A stretch of DNA of 64,000 bases from Terrisporobacter mayombei (GTDB lineage: Bacteria; Bacillota; Clostridia; Peptostreptococcales; Peptostreptococcaceae): assembly GCF_020748465.1 (NCBI RefSeq), contig NZ_JAHZMP010000004.1:124001-188000 (forward strand), read 5' to 3'. Under the pieces are notes generated by a model. That model saw nothing but the letters and a program-made list of their open reading frames with translations. It did not search any database and was not told where the DNA came from. Every line of letters starts with the position of its first letter. Position 1 is the first letter of the stretch. This document shows positions 1 through 10,275 of the stretch, piece after piece. A program made the position numbers and the translations under genes.

Positions 1-1220
1 CAGCACTTTTTACAATCTTCTTTAGAGTAAACATGAGCATCTCTAAACATATTACTTATTTCTTTAGGTATAACAATTTCTTCATCCATTATGTTTGCTA
101 ATTTAAAATCATCATTTCCCGCAAACTGATGACATGGGTATATATCTCCATTTGGTGTTACTGATAAGTACTCATTTCCAGCACCACATCCAGTTATTCT
201 TTTTATTACACATGGTCCTTGATTTAAATCTATTACAAAGTGGAAGAAAGTGAAATCATCTCCATTTAATTTTCTTCTTGCATACTCTTTTGCTAGTTTT
301 TCATATTCATCAAATACTTTTTCCATATCTTCTTCTCTTAATGCATAAGGATTGCTTTCATCACCAACAACTGGTTCAATTGATGTTAATTCAAATCCTT
401 CATCAGCAAAATGAAGTACATCTTCAGAGAAATCTAAGTTATCTCTAGTGAATGTTCCTCTTATATAATAGTATTTGTCCTTAGGTCTTTTTTCTACTAA
501 CTTTTTAAATTTAGGCATGATAACATCGTAACTTCCTTTATCATTAACTGTTGGTCTCATGTTATCATTTATTTCTTTTCTTCCATCTAAACTTAATACT
601 GCATTGTGCATATGTTCATTTATATAATCAATTTTATCATCATCTAATAATATTCCATTAGTAGTTATAGTAAATCTTATGTTTTTATTATTTTCTTTTT
701 CAACTTTTCTACCATAAGTTACTAGTTGCTTAACTACTTCAAAGTTCATTAGTGGCTCTCCACCAAAGAAGTCTATTTCTAAATTTCTTCTATTTCCTGA
801 ATTAGCTATAAGATAATCGATTGCCTTTTTACCTATTTCAAAGCTCATCATTTCTTTTTCTCCACCAAAATCACCTTGTGAAGCAAAGCAGTATTTACAT
901 TTTAAGTTGCAGTCATGTGAAACGTGTAAACATAATGCTTTAACTACTTTTTTTCTATTTACAAAACTTGGGTGAGTTTCATATGTATCCTCAGTAAATA
1001 AAAGCCCCTCTCCTTTTAAAGATTTTATTTCCTCATAAGCTTCTTCTATCTGTTCTTTAGTATAATCTTTATTTAAAGATTCTACTATTTCTTCCATAGA
1101 TTTTTCTTCAAATAAATCTACAAGATTATATGCAACATCATCTAGTACATGAACACTACCTCCATTCACATCTAAAACAATATTGTATCCATCCATGGAA
1201 AATTTATGTATCATACTCAT
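1..1220 (-). CDS. scfB: SCIFF peptide radical SAM maturase (3' end outside window)
   Basis: Radical SAM enzyme that installs thioether cross-links on the six-cysteine SCIFF peptide encoded just upstream (scfA). About 406 residues are present; the C-terminus lies beyond base 1. Residues 1-90 look like the peptide-binding (RRE) region. The SAM 4Fe-4S motif CNLKCKYC is at about residues 104-111, followed by the GGEP motif typical of SPASM proteins (FFGGEPLMNFE). Further cysteines near the cut edge (GPCVIKRITGCGAG, YPCHQF, DCKKC) belong to the auxiliary-cluster SPASM domain. The ATG at 1220 is preceded by AGGAGG at proper spacing. Adjacency to scfA makes the call secure. Confidence 0.95.
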   Translation of the reverse strand, partial: MSMIHKFSMDGYNIVLDVNGGSVHVLDDVAYNLVDLFEEKSMEEIVESLNKDYTKEQIEEAYEEIKSLKGEGLLFTEDTYETHPSFVNRKKVVKALCLHVSHDCNLKCKYCFASQGDFGGEKEMMSFEIGKKAIDYLIANSGNRRNLEIDFFGGEPLMNFEVVKQLVTYGRKVEKENNKNIRFTITTNGILLDDDKIDYINEHMHNAVLSLDGRKEINDNMRPTVNDKGSYDVIMPKFKKLVEKRPKDKYYYIRGTFTRDNLDFSEDVLHFADEGFELTSIEPVVGDESNPYALREEDMEKVFDEYEKLAKEYARRKLNGDDFTFFHFVIDLNQGPCVIKRITGCGAGNEYLSVTPNGDIYPCHQFAGNDDFKLANIMDEEIVIPKEISNMFRDAHVYSKEDCKKC

Positions 1221-1307
1221 AATATGTCCTCCTAATTTTTAATACTCTTATTATATACCCTAAGCAAAATATATGTAAATTTTTTCTAGAAACAATTTAT
1301 ATGCAAA

Positions 1308-1343
1308 CAAAGTGAGGGTATTATTTGTAATACCCTCACTTTT
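1308..1343 (-). terminator. Hairpin between scfA and scfB
   Basis: A 12-14 bp perfect stem (AGTGAGGGTATTA / TAATACCCTCACT) with a 4-nt loop lies between scfA and scfB. The following U-tract on the minus strand is short and interrupted (TTGTTTGCAT), so partial read-through into scfB is plausible. That would give much more peptide than maturase. Confidence 0.7.
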
Positions 1344-1361
1344 AAAATAATTATGTTTAAA

Positions 1362-1505
1362 TTATCTTTCACACTCTTGGTTTGCAACTGTACAAGAAGT
1401 TTTACAAGCAGATTGACAAGATGTTTGACATTCTCCACATCCACCTTTAGCTGCGCTTTCTTTTAATGTAGCATTTGATAAAGTTTTTATATGTTTTTTA
1501 GCCAT
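1362..1505 (-). CDS. scfA: SCIFF: six-cysteine ribosomal peptide precursor
   Basis: A 47-residue peptide starting MAKKHIKTLSNATLKES. Its C-terminal half holds six cysteines (C23, C26, C30, C34, C38, C45), the hallmark of SCIFF, a peptide almost universal in Clostridia that is modified by the neighbouring radical SAM enzyme. The final role of the mature product is not known. The start is preceded by a strong SD (AGGAGG) seven to eight bases upstream. It lies 142 bases upstream of scfB with a hairpin between them. Confidence 0.95.
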   Translation of the reverse strand: MAKKHIKTLSNATLKESAAKGGCGECQTSCQSACKTSCTVANQECER

Positions 1506-1569
1506 TTTACTACCTCCTGTTTCTAATTAACTGCTACTAATTATACCATAATTCTGTATATTTTGGAAC

Positions 1570-1932
1570 TTATTTGAAGTTTACTCCTAATACTCCACCT
1601 ATTCCTCCTGCTACTGAAACAAGTATCGCTTTATAAAGTACTGTAATATCAAATATGTAATTTTCTTTAGCTAAATAAAACATTGTTATAAGTAATATTA
1701 TATAAACTACACCAACTATAAAACCATATATAAGTCCCTTTTCTTGTATATGTTTACAAGAATAAAATCCACCAAAAGCTGCAGAAACCGTGGTAATAAA
1801 TGATGTAACTATTGAAACCGAATCTGCCGAAACATTAGTATAAGTTAGCAATAGATTGTAAATTAATAATACTATTAACGTAATTATGTAAGCATAGCCT
1901 AAACCTTTTAATATATGTATAGTTTTTGCCAT
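1570..1932 (-). CDS. TIGR04086-type small membrane protein
   Basis: 120 residues with four predicted membrane segments (about 10-30, 38-58, 68-90, 98-118) and no catalytic motif. Its position between yajC and scfA matches the TIGR04086 family of small clostridial membrane proteins that accompany SCIFF loci. That assignment rests on recalled neighbourhood and topology, not on a motif. SD GAGGGGAGG precedes the ATG. Function unknown; a link to SCIFF export or membrane biology is inference only. Confidence 0.7.
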   Translation of the reverse strand: MAKTIHILKGLGYAYIITLIVLLIYNLLLTYTNVSADSVSIVTSFITTVSAAFGGFYSCKHIQEKGLIYGFIVGVVYIILLITMFYLAKENYIFDITVLYKAILVSVAGGIGGVLGVNFK

Positions 1933-1987
1933 AAAAAAACCTCCCCTCGAAATATATATATTCCTTAGGGAGATTTAAAATTACTAT

Positions 1988-2269
1988 TTATTTATCTTCT
2001 TCTTTTTTCTCAACAGAAGCTATAGCCCATTTTTTAAATGGCATCTTAGTTCTGTTTGGTCCTACTTCTAAAACAACAAACTCATCTTCAACTTTAGCTA
2101 TTGTTGCTAACATTCCACCTATTGTAGTAACCATTTGTCCTACTTCTAAGCTTGATCTTAATTGATCCAATTGTTTTTCTTTTTTTCTTTGAGGTCTTAT
2201 AAATAAGAAATAGAAAATTGCAAATAACGCAACCATGTAAACAATCGACATTATCATTTGAGTATTCAT
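1988..2269 (-). CDS. yajC: Preprotein translocase accessory subunit YajC
   Basis: Small single-pass membrane protein of the Sec-DF-YajC complex. One N-terminal membrane helix (about residues 5-24, ending FLFIRPQRKKEKQ) is followed by a conserved cytoplasmic domain with GQMVTTIGGMLATIAKVED. FIRPQRKK and TIGG are family hallmarks. A GTG at 2278 would add three residues, but the SD (AAGGAG) sits eight bases before the ATG at 2269, so that start is chosen (93 aa). Order yajC-tgt-queA-ruvB-ruvA is conserved in Firmicutes. Confidence 0.95.
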   Translation of the reverse strand: MNTQMIMSIVYMVALFAIFYFLFIRPQRKKEKQLDQLRSSLEVGQMVTTIGGMLATIAKVEDEFVVLEVGPNRTKMPFKKWAIASVEKKEEDK

Positions 2270-2340
2270 ATGCTTCACTCCTTCATATGTTTATTACTTC
2301 TTAAAAACAAAAGTATAATAAACATTATAACTCAATTTTC

Positions 2341-3486
<1,146 letters not shown>

Positions 3487-3509
3487 TTATAGTCTAAAAT
3501 ATTAAACTA

Positions 3510-3992
3510 CTAATTATTATTTATTTCTTCTGTGTCTAAAGTTTCTTTTTCTTTACTATTATTATTTTTTAAATTATATAACCTACTAAGGCTCATTGCT
3601 CTTTCTTCTGGGGACATTAAATATTTTCTAATTGCAAATATTGCACCTATAGAAAGTATTCCTAATAATAAATCTCCCATTCCAGAACTTTTTGGAAGCA
3701 AAATAAGCTTTCTAGCTATTGCATATAATAACACTTCCAAAAGTACTCCTGGTGTATGTAAAGATAGCATTACTACCAATTCAACACCTATGACTAACAA
3801 TAATGCTTCCGCTAAAAAACTATTTAACTGGCTATATTGAACTGGAGTTGAAAAATCTACTATATAAGCTAGATATACACTTCTTCCTAAATCCATCATA
3901 CCCAATAATACAAGAATTAATATCACTATTGCTAAGGCTGTTTCAAAGTTTTTTGAAATATTCAACAAACTTTTGTCATGCTTTTTTATCAT
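3510..3992 (-). CDS. PsiE-like integral membrane protein
   Basis: 160 residues with four predicted membrane helices (about 18-40, 60-85, 90-105, 110-130 from the chosen start). The stretch ELVVMLSLHTPGVLLEV followed by AIARKLILL resembles the phosphate-starvation-inducible PsiE family (conserved E near the helix start and A-x-ARK). Function unknown. The ATG at 3992 has SD AAGGGGAG; an in-frame ATG at 4016 has none. It sits between tgt and queA, where no such gene occurs in Bacillus subtilis. Confidence 0.65.
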   Translation of the reverse strand: MIKKHDKSLLNISKNFETALAIVILILVLLGMMDLGRSVYLAYIVDFSTPVQYSQLNSFLAEALLLVIGVELVVMLSLHTPGVLLEVLLYAIARKLILLPKSSGMGDLLLGILSIGAIFAIRKYLMSPEERAMSLSRLYNLKNNNSKEKETLDTEEINNN

Positions 3993-4021
3993 ACACTCTC
4001 CCCTTTTTACACACATTATAT

Positions 4022-5047
4022 TTATTTTATAAACATTGCATCTCCAAAACTAAAGAATCTATAATGATTTTCTACTGCACAGTTATATGCATTTAATACA
4101 TTCTCTTTTCCAGATAGTGCACTTACTAACATTATTAGTGTTGACTCTGGTAAATGGAAGTTTGTAATTAAGTTATCTACAACTTTGAATTTATATCCTG
4201 GATAAATAAATATTTTTGTCCATCCTGATGTTGCTTTCATTTTTCCATTTTCATCTGCTACAGACTCTATAGTTCTAGTACTAGTTGTACCCACTGTTAT
4301 TACTTTATTACCATTTTCTTTTGCTCTATTAATTTTATCCGCTGCTTGCTGTGTAACCATATAATACTCAGAATGCATATCATGTTCTAAAACATCATCT
4401 ACTTTTACTGGTCTAAATGTTCCAAGACCCACGTGTAAAGTTACAAAAGCTAAATCTACACCTTTATCTTTAATTTTTTGTAGTAATTCATCAGTAAAAT
4501 GTAGACCTGCTGTAGGCGCTGCTGCTGAACCATTATGCTTAGAATAAACAGTTTGATATCTTTCTCTTTCTTCTAATCTTTCTGTTATATATGGTGGTAA
4601 TGGCATATTTCCAAGTTCATCTAAAACCTCTTCAAAAATACCTTCATACTCAAATTTTACTATTCTAGCTCCGTCATCGCCCATTCCAACAACTTCCGCT
4701 ATAAGTTTATCTTCTCCAAATGAGAATCTTGTGCCTATCTTAGCTCTTTTACCTGGTTTAACTAAAGTCTCCCAAGTATCATCTTCATTTCTTTTTAAAA
4801 GTAAAAACTCTATTTTCCCGCCAGTTCCTTCTTTAGAACCAATTAGTCTTGCAGGGATAACCCTTGTATCGTTTAATACAAGACAATCTCCTGGATTTAA
4901 ATAATCTATTACGTCTTTAAAAATTTTATGACTTACTTCACCAGTTTCTTTGTCTAATACCATTAATTTAGAACTAGATCTATCTAAAATAGGCACTTGA
5001 GCAATTAATTCTTCTGGCAAATCAAAATAAAAATCGCTTGTTTTCAA
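4022..5047 (-). CDS. queA: tRNA preQ1-34 S-adenosylmethionine ribosyltransferase-isomerase
   Basis: Transfers and isomerises the ribosyl group of SAM onto preQ1-tRNA to give epoxyqueuosine. The N-terminus [19 protein letters not shown] matches the family start exactly when translation begins at the TTG at 5047, which has SD GAAGG seven bases upstream. A TTG at 5065 would give six extra residues with no SD. Landmarks: [47 protein letters not shown]. About 341 aa, the usual length. Confidence 0.96.
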   Translation of the reverse strand: MKTSDFYFDLPEELIAQVPILDRSSSKLMVLDKETGEVSHKIFKDVIDYLNPGDCLVLNDTRVIPARLIGSKEGTGGKIEFLLLKRNEDDTWETLVKPGKRAKIGTRFSFGEDKLIAEVVGMGDDGARIVKFEYEGIFEEVLDELGNMPLPPYITERLEERERYQTVYSKHNGSAAAPTAGLHFTDELLQKIKDKGVDLAFVTLHVGLGTFRPVKVDDVLEHDMHSEYYMVTQQAADKINRAKENGNKVITVGTTSTRTIESVADENGKMKATSGWTKIFIYPGYKFKVVDNLITNFHLPESTLIMLVSALSGKENVLNAYNCAVENHYRFFSFGDAMFIK

Positions 5048-5164
5048 TGTTAAACCTTCTTTCAATAATATATTACCTTAAACATACAATTACCATAATA
5101 ACAAAAAATTTAATTTTTTTCTACTATGAGAATTTATACTTTTATTTGTAGTAATATTATTATT

Positions 5165-6181
5165 CTACTTTTCTGGATAATTTATATTTAAATGTTTATA
5201 AGCATTTGGCATGGCTATTCTTCCTCTTGGACTTCTGTTAATAAATCCTAGTTGAAGTAAATATGGTTCATAAACATCTTCTATTGTATTTCTATCTTCT
5301 CCAATAGAAGCAGCTAAAGTGTCTAAACCTACAGGTCCACCTTTAAATTTATTTATTATTGTTAACAACAATTTTTCATCTACATAGTCTAATCCTAAAC
5401 TATCTACACCAATCATTTCTAGGGCTTGATCTGCAACTTCTGATGTTATATTTCCATCGGCTCTAACTTGAGCATAATCTCTAACTCTTTTTAGAAGTCT
5501 ATTTGCTATTCTTGGTGTTCCTCTAGATCTTCTGGCAATCTCCATAGCTCCTCTATGTTCAATTTCTGCACCTAGTATATTGGCTGACCTTATTACTATC
5601 TTTGTTAATTCATCAACTGTATAATAATCAAGTTTGCATATAACACCAAATCTATCTCTAAGTGGGTTTGTAAGCATACCTGCTCTTGTTGTTGCTCCAA
5701 TAAGAGTAAATTTAGGTAAGTCAAGTCGTATACTTCTAGCTGATGGTCCCTTACCTATTATTATATCTATACAATAATCTTCCATTGCAGGATACAATAC
5801 CTCTTCCACACTTCTATTTATTCTGTGTATTTCATCTATAAATAGTACATCATTTTCATTTAAATTCGTTAGTATAGCAGCCAAATCTCCAGCTCTTTCT
5901 ATGGCTGGGCCTGATGTTATTCTTAGGTTAACTCCCATTTCACTAGCAATTATACCAGCTAAAGTAGTTTTTCCAAGACCAGGTGGTCCATATAAAAGAA
6001 CATGGTCTAGTGGTTCATTTCTGTTCTTTGCAGCTTCAATAAATATGGATAGTTGTTCTTTAGCTTTTTCTTGTCCTAAATAATCAGCCAATAACTTAGG
6101 TCTTAAGTTATTTTCTATATCCACATCATCATTTTGCATACTAGATGTAATTATTCTGTCTTCATCTTCAAATCCGTACAA
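5165..6181 (-). CDS. ruvB: Holliday junction branch-migration motor RuvB
   Basis: AAA+ ATPase that drives branch migration with RuvA. 338 residues. Walker [10 protein letters not shown] at about residues 66-74, Walker B FIDEIH at about 114, sensor LIGATTRAG, arginine-finger region TNPLRDRFG, and a C-terminal winged helix ending [13 protein letters not shown]. The start is TTG (6181) with a G-rich SD immediately upstream. It follows ruvA by about 20 bases and is probably co-transcribed with it. Confidence 0.98.
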   Translation of the reverse strand: MYGFEDEDRIITSSMQNDDVDIENNLRPKLLADYLGQEKAKEQLSIFIEAAKNRNEPLDHVLLYGPPGLGKTTLAGIIASEMGVNLRITSGPAIERAGDLAAILTNLNENDVLFIDEIHRINRSVEEVLYPAMEDYCIDIIIGKGPSARSIRLDLPKFTLIGATTRAGMLTNPLRDRFGVICKLDYYTVDELTKIVIRSANILGAEIEHRGAMEIARRSRGTPRIANRLLKRVRDYAQVRADGNITSEVADQALEMIGVDSLGLDYVDEKLLLTIINKFKGGPVGLDTLAASIGEDRNTIEDVYEPYLLQLGFINRSPRGRIAMPNAYKHLNINYPEK

Positions 6182-6202
6182 TTAACTTCCCCCCTTTCTT
6201 TA

Positions 6203-6805
6203 TTATCTTAAAGATTTACTCATTAAATAACTTAATGATTTTTTAATAATATCCGCTGTATTTAGTCCGTCTTTTTTGCATTTTTGTACTGCATCTTTTG
6301 ATTCTTGTAAAGAATATCCTAATGCTACTAAGGCATCTACTGATTCATCTTGAGAAACTGCTACTGGCTGATTATTTAATAAAGTTGCCTCGAACTCTAC
6401 GTTGTTTTTGTCTATTTTATCCTTAAGCTCTAAGACTATTCTTTCTGCTGTTTTCTTACCCACTCCTGGAGCTTTTGATAGTTTTGCTATATCTTCGCTT
6501 AATATGTATGCTCCGATTTGTTTTGGAGAAGCAAAAGATAGTATTCCAAGTCCAACTTTAGGTCCTATTTTTGAAATAGATGTTAGCAATTCAAACATTC
6601 TCAATTCTTCTTTATCATAAAATCCACAAAGGCTCATATCATCTTCTTTTACTATAAGCTTTGTGTAAATTTTGCATTCATGTCCTAATTGTACCTTCAT
6701 TATAGTATTTGCCGAAGCATTAATCTTATATCCTATACCATTATTCTCAATTACAACATGATCTAAACTAATTTCTTCTATTATTCCCTTTATATAGCTA
6801 TACAT
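6203..6805 (-). CDS. ruvA: Holliday junction DNA-binding protein RuvA
   Basis: Tetrameric junction-binding protein that targets RuvB. 200 residues with the N-terminal OB fold (MYSYIKGIIEEI), two helix-hairpin-helix motifs (LTSISKIGPKVGLGIL and LSKAPGVGKKTAERIVLEL), a linker, and the C-terminal RuvB-contacting domain (DALVALGYSLQES). SD AAGGAG before the ATG. Lies between ruvC and ruvB in a single minus-strand run. Confidence 0.98.
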   Translation of the reverse strand: MYSYIKGIIEEISLDHVVIENNGIGYKINASANTIMKVQLGHECKIYTKLIVKEDDMSLCGFYDKEELRMFELLTSISKIGPKVGLGILSFASPKQIGAYILSEDIAKLSKAPGVGKKTAERIVLELKDKIDKNNVEFEATLLNNQPVAVSQDESVDALVALGYSLQESKDAVQKCKKDGLNTADIIKKSLSYLMSKSLR

Positions 6806-6815
6806 AATTTTCTCC

Positions 6816-7319
6816 TTATTTTATATCTATGTTTTTTAATGTCTTTTCAAGTTTATTTGCATGAGCATGACATATTGCTACAGCTAAAGCGTCTGCAACA
6901 TCATCAGGCTTTGGTATTTCCTTTAAATTCAACATAGATGTAACCATTTGTTGGACCTGCGATTTTCCTGCTCTTCCATATCCAACCACGCCTTGTTTAA
7001 CTTGTAAAGGTGTGTACTCATAAATCGGCTTATCATTATGGGAACACCCTAGCAAGATTACTCCTCTGGCTTGTGCCACTGTAATTGCTGTTTTTACATT
7101 TTTGTTGAAGAATAATTCCTCTACCCCAACTTCATCTATATTATAATTTTTTATAATAAGGTCTATACCTTTATAAATTCTTTCTAATCTTTTCGTTGTC
7201 TCCATAGTTGATGGAGTTGTTATTGCACCATAATCAATAACTCTAAATTTATTATTTTTATATTGGATTATTCCATAACCTACTATGGCTATTCCCGGAT
7301 CTATTCCTAATATTATCAT
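6816..7319 (-). CDS. ruvC: Holliday junction resolvase RuvC
   Basis: Endonuclease that cleaves junctions processed by RuvAB. The chosen ATG at 7319 gives [16 protein letters not shown] (167 aa), the canonical start with the first catalytic Asp in [15 protein letters not shown] holds the second acidic residue, and [14 protein letters not shown] the C-terminal acidic pair. A TTG at 7328 is only two bases from the AGGAGG SD, so it is less likely. Presence of ruvC beside ruvAB is usual in Clostridia (Bacillus uses RecU). Confidence 0.97.
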   Translation of the reverse strand: MIILGIDPGIAIVGYGIIQYKNNKFRVIDYGAITTPSTMETTKRLERIYKGIDLIIKNYNIDEVGVEELFFNKNVKTAITVAQARGVILLGCSHNDKPIYEYTPLQVKQGVVGYGRAGKSQVQQMVTSMLNLKEIPKPDDVADALAVAICHAHANKLEKTLKNIDIK

Positions 7320-7468
7320 AAAACTCAAGACCTCCTATTAAGTTTTATACAAAACTTATGTTCTCTAATATTATACCATAGGATTTCAAAATTAGAGTGA
7401 TGTGATGCATTATAAAAATTCACCTCCAACTTTCGCCTAAGCTAAAATACATTATAACTTTCTAAAAA

Positions 7469-7510
7469 ATAAAACACCCTTATATAAAATTTTATATAAG
7501 GGTGTTTTAT
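7469..7510. terminator. Long hairpin terminator of the BofC-like gene
   Basis: A perfect palindrome of about 38 bases built on ACACCCTTATATAAAA and its complement, A-rich on the left and T-rich on the right, lies just after the stop of the BofC-like gene. It would terminate transcription on the minus strand and could act in both directions. Confidence 0.85.
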
Positions 7511-7534
7511 TTTATTATGAAAATGTATTAAGAA

Positions 7535-8116
7535 TTAGCTTTCAAAATTTTCCAATCTTGTGTATGCCTCATCTTCACTATTCACTAATATTCCTGATGA
7601 TAATTCCTCTTGCACAGATTTTGGAAGAGAGTCTACTGATATATTTGTTTTTTCTAAATCAGTTTTTGTTCCATCTTTGTCATATTTATATACATGCACA
7701 AATCCATCTTTTTCTTCAATAGCATATTTATTTGCTTTTGAAGGTTCTTTTGCCTGTGAATTACATAAAATAATTTCATACTGATTCATACTTGCTATTT
7801 CTTTATTTGGATATTTATCTTTGAAGTAAGACACTATTTCTTCTTTACTTTTATTTAATAAGTCCTTTGGTATAGTTCCAATCATTTTTGGACTCTCATA
7901 AGTTCCACTACTTGTTATTTGACCTTGTACCCAAACTTCACAATCTGTATTAAGACTAAAAACTTCTTTAGATTCTGTTTTTGCTTGAAGGGCTTGTCTA
8001 GTTTGATTGGTATCTTTAACTTTTACACCTATACCTATTCCACACGATAAAACAATTACTCCTAATAATACTAACATTGGTACTTTCCAAGAAAATTCCT
8101 TTTTCTTTTCGAACAT
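7535..8116 (-). CDS. bofC: BofC-like sporulation checkpoint protein
   Basis: 193 residues: a short basic start, one membrane segment (about 12-32), then an extracytoplasmic domain. The C-terminal segment (about 140-190: a VYKYDKDG-like strand, then TNISVDSLPKSVQEELSSGI and SEDEAYTRLENFES) fits the BofC C-terminal domain pattern, and the position beside ruvA/ruvC is that of bofC in B. subtilis. BofC restrains the protease SpoIVB in the forespore during pro-sigma-K activation; spoIVB is present at 27.7 kb. SD AAGGAGG precedes the ATG. Placement in the family is by pattern and synteny. Confidence 0.65.
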   Translation of the reverse strand: MFEKKKEFSWKVPMLVLLGVIVLSCGIGIGVKVKDTNQTRQALQAKTESKEVFSLNTDCEVWVQGQITSSGTYESPKMIGTIPKDLLNKSKEEIVSYFKDKYPNKEIASMNQYEIILCNSQAKEPSKANKYAIEEKDGFVHVYKYDKDGTKTDLEKTNISVDSLPKSVQEELSSGILVNSEDEAYTRLENFES

Positions 8117-8272
8117 AAAATAACCTCCTTACTTACGTTATTCTTTATGATATATTTCCTTCATATTTTAGAAAAAAATAGTAACTTTTATTAAGGTATT
8201 TTTGTCTCATTTGCCCAGTTTTATACATATTATAAAGTAATATTTTATTTTCAATAGATGGAGGTGATTTTA

Positions 8273-8584
8273 TTGAGTGAAAATATTAAAAATTTGGTTG
8301 ATAGATTAGACTTTATAGAGTTTAAACAAAATATAATTTTTTTAAAACCTCCCCAACATAGTACACAGCTTTTCTATGAGCTTACATTGGAAGATTTTTT
8401 AAAAATTAGAGACTTTACTAGGGAATATTCATTAAAAATAGAAAATGAAGAGCTTGTTTCTTTAAGTGATTTTGAAAAGAATTTAATTAATATTTGGCAA
8501 CCTGCAAAATCTTATCCTTTATCATCTTCTTTAATTGCTCGAGTGTTAATGGGAAAAAACTTATATGATAGATTAATATCTTAA
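8273..8584 (+). CDS. Conserved small protein of unknown function
   Basis: About 103 residues beginning SENIKNLVDRLDFIEFKQ. No domain recognised; soluble, acidic/basic mixed, ending in helix-rich ARVLMGKNLYDRLIS. The strong SD GGAGGTGA is followed after six bases by TTG at 8273. The upstream ATG at 8258 overlaps the SD, so the TTG is chosen. The gene stands alone on the plus strand with its own terminator. Confidence 0.75.
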   Translation: MSENIKNLVDRLDFIEFKQNIIFLKPPQHSTQLFYELTLEDFLKIRDFTREYSLKIENEELVSLSDFEKNLINIWQPAKSYPLSSSLIARVLMGKNLYDRLIS

Positions 8585-8617
8585 ATATTTTACTTAATTT
8601 TATAAGTATAATTTTTA

Positions 8618-8651
8618 AAGCCATCTCTTAATCTAAGTCTTGGCTTTTATT
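8618..8651 (+). terminator. Terminator
   Basis: Stem AAAGCCA / TGGCTTT with a long loop followed by TTATTTTTA, shortly downstream of the stop at 8584. Confidence 0.55.
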
Positions 8652-8768
8652 TTTATAAAAATAAAAAGTATACAATGTAAATTATTCAAATTTAATTTTT
8701 TATCATCATATTTTTTGTAAATTTAGTCCATACTAATTATTGATTAATAAAAAAAGGAGGTTTTTATT

Positions 8769-9092
8769 ATGGCATTAGTAGGTTGTAATGTTAATAATTG
8801 TGCACACAATACCGATGGTACTTGTTACGCAAATAAAATATCCGTAAATGGCAAAAAAGCAAGAACTAGTAATAACACTTGTTGTAGTTCTTTCGTAAAC
8901 GAATCTGGTTATAGTGATTTTAGTAATAGTGCCTTAGACAACACTCAATGCAGTTCTCTAAGTTGTAACGTAAAAACATGTGTAAATAATGCAGGTATCA
9001 TCTGCGCATTAAGAGATGTATCTATAACATCTAATGCAGATAGCGCGAATGCTTTATCACAAACATATTGTGGGAGCTTCAGATGTAAGTAA
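8769..9092 (+). CDS. Cys-rich protein with two DUF1540 repeats
   Basis: 107 residues made of two repeats (about 4-48 and 63-107). Each has a CNVNNCAHN- or CNVKTCVNN-type start, then a single C (TCYANKI, IICALRD), and a terminal cysteine region, the DUF1540 pattern; the cysteines probably bind metal or form a compact fold. Families with this domain are often expressed in sporulation, but that is inference here. Strong SD AAAGGAGG, monocistronic, closed by a terminator shared with the convergent gene. Confidence 0.85.
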   Translation: MALVGCNVNNCAHNTDGTCYANKISVNGKKARTSNNTCCSSFVNESGYSDFSNSALDNTQCSSLSCNVKTCVNNAGIICALRDVSITSNADSANALSQTYCGSFRCK

Positions 9093-9114
9093 TTACAATA
9101 ATCTTTACATAAAA

Positions 9115-9142
9115 AAAGATTGGAACCTAAGTTCCAATCTTT
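9115..9142. terminator. Bidirectional terminator
   Basis: Perfect 12-bp stem AAAGATTGGAAC / GTTCCAATCTTT with loop CTAA, flanked by A-run and T-run, between the convergent DUF1540 gene and the 9.1-9.6 kb gene. Confidence 0.9.
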
Positions 9143-9613
9143 TTAATCTTCCATCAAATCTTTATACAAATCTTCGTCTTCTCTATTTAAATACACATAT
9201 CTAGTAACTATTTTTTCTTCATCGTCATGTTTATCTAATACTTTTATAGCATGATCATCTGTTACTACAGTAACAATATCATTTTCATATTCATCAAATA
9301 TATTATTAATAACCTGTCTAAGTTCTCTCATACTTCCATCAAATAATTCTACAGAGTCTATACTTACATATTGCTCTTTTATACTACCTTCAAATGTAGT
9401 CATTAAAAAATATACTTTTTTACAGTGATTACAAGATGCTATTATCTTTTCTTCTCTTAGTATGTACGCCCCTGTCATGCCTTCTTCTGGCTTAATTCTA
9501 AGCTCCGATTCACTAACTTCTTTAAACAAAACTTTTAATTTTTCTTCTTCCTTGCAATCACATATTTTTCTTTTTAAATCCGTTTGTGTTAAATACTTTG
9601 TAACAGTAACCAT
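9143..9613 (-). CDS. Zinc-ribbon-like protein, paralogue of the adjacent gene
   Basis: 156 residues, no family recognised. The N-terminus has KYLTQTDLKRKICDCKEEEKLKVL and a CNHCKKVYFL pair (about residues 61-70) that could bind zinc. The second half is acidic with no membrane segment. The neighbour at 9.7-10.1 kb shares the opening pattern (KY-x3-(S/T)DL-x-(K/R)KIC-x-C) and the central CxxC, so the two look like diverged tandem duplicates. SD TAGGAG before the ATG. Confidence 0.75.
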   Translation of the reverse strand: MVTVTKYLTQTDLKRKICDCKEEEKLKVLFKEVSESELRIKPEEGMTGAYILREEKIIASCNHCKKVYFLMTTFEGSIKEQYVSIDSVELFDGSMRELRQVINNIFDEYENDIVTVVTDDHAIKVLDKHDDEEKIVTRYVYLNREDEDLYKDLMED

Positions 9614-9642
9614 ATTTGTTATCTCCTATATTTTTATTCAGA

Positions 9643-9668
9643 AAAATAAAGGCATTAAGCCTTTATTA
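9643..9668 (-). terminator. Terminator
   Basis: Stem AATAAAGGC / GCCTTTATT with loop ATTAA follows the 9.7-10.1 kb gene on the minus strand and precedes its paralogue, so the two are probably separate transcripts. Confidence 0.7.
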
Positions 9669-9697
9669 ATAATTTTATCTACATATACAAGGCTCTA

Positions 9698-10108
9698 CTA
9701 CTTTTCCATAAATACATACTCTGATACTTTTAAATCTCCTTCTCTGTCATCTTTGATAAGTTTTGTTAAAAAATTTTCTGATTTTATTATTGATACAACT
9801 TCGTAAGAGTCATAGTTTTTTGTTATATTTTCTTTTATTTGAGGATATTTTTCTTCTATGAAATTTACTTTTCCTACTTCGTAGTTATCTCCACTTATAT
9901 TTGATAAATGTTTCAAATTAAATCTATATGTACTTCCACATTTAGAACAAACAGCTATAATATCACTGTTAATTTCTTTAGTAGATTCCTTTTTATTTTC
10001 AATCATATTGGAATGGCAATATAATATTCTATATTTTTTACATTCTGAACATTTACATATCTTCTTATCTAAATCACTATTATAAATATATTTTGGTGTG
10101 TATAACAT
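9698..10108 (-). CDS. Zinc-ribbon-like protein, paralogue of the adjacent gene
   Basis: 136 residues, unrecognised. Two CxxC-type pairs are visible: KICKCSECKKYRIL near the N-terminus and AVCSKCGSTYRFNL at about residues 52-65, a zinc-ribbon arrangement. The remainder is Lys/Glu-rich and soluble. Related to the 9.1-9.6 kb gene by the shared KYxxxxDLxxKIC start. SD AAAGGGG before the ATG. A degenerate copy of a dispersed repeat lies upstream. Confidence 0.75.
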   Translation of the reverse strand: MLYTPKYIYNSDLDKKICKCSECKKYRILYCHSNMIENKKESTKEINSDIIAVCSKCGSTYRFNLKHLSNISGDNYEVGKVNFIEEKYPQIKENITKNYDSYEVVSIIKSENFLTKLIKDDREGDLKVSEYVFMEK

Positions 10109-10182
10109 ACGTTTTACCCCTTTCTATTTCCATGATTTTATTTTTATTCTAAACCTATGTATATGTAGCTCTTTATCGATGT

Positions 10183-10275
10183 AAAAAATTCACTTCTCCT
10201 GAGCAACATGTCAGCAAAACTCTTTATGTGGCCAACTAGATATCTTCACTACTACTTCAGATAAATCTGTTGCTC
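10183..10275. repeat. Degenerate copy of a dispersed repeat of about 95 bp
   Basis: This segment aligns almost without gaps with 50115-50208. Shared blocks include AAAAAATTC-R-CTTC at the left and TATGT-S-GCCAAC-K-AGATA-Y-CTTC-R-CTAC in the middle; the alignment ends at TTGCT. It is more AT-rich than the other copy, as if decaying. No coding capacity is evident. The rest of 10109-10423 shows only an A/T-rich promoter-like region and a terminator. Confidence 0.7.
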
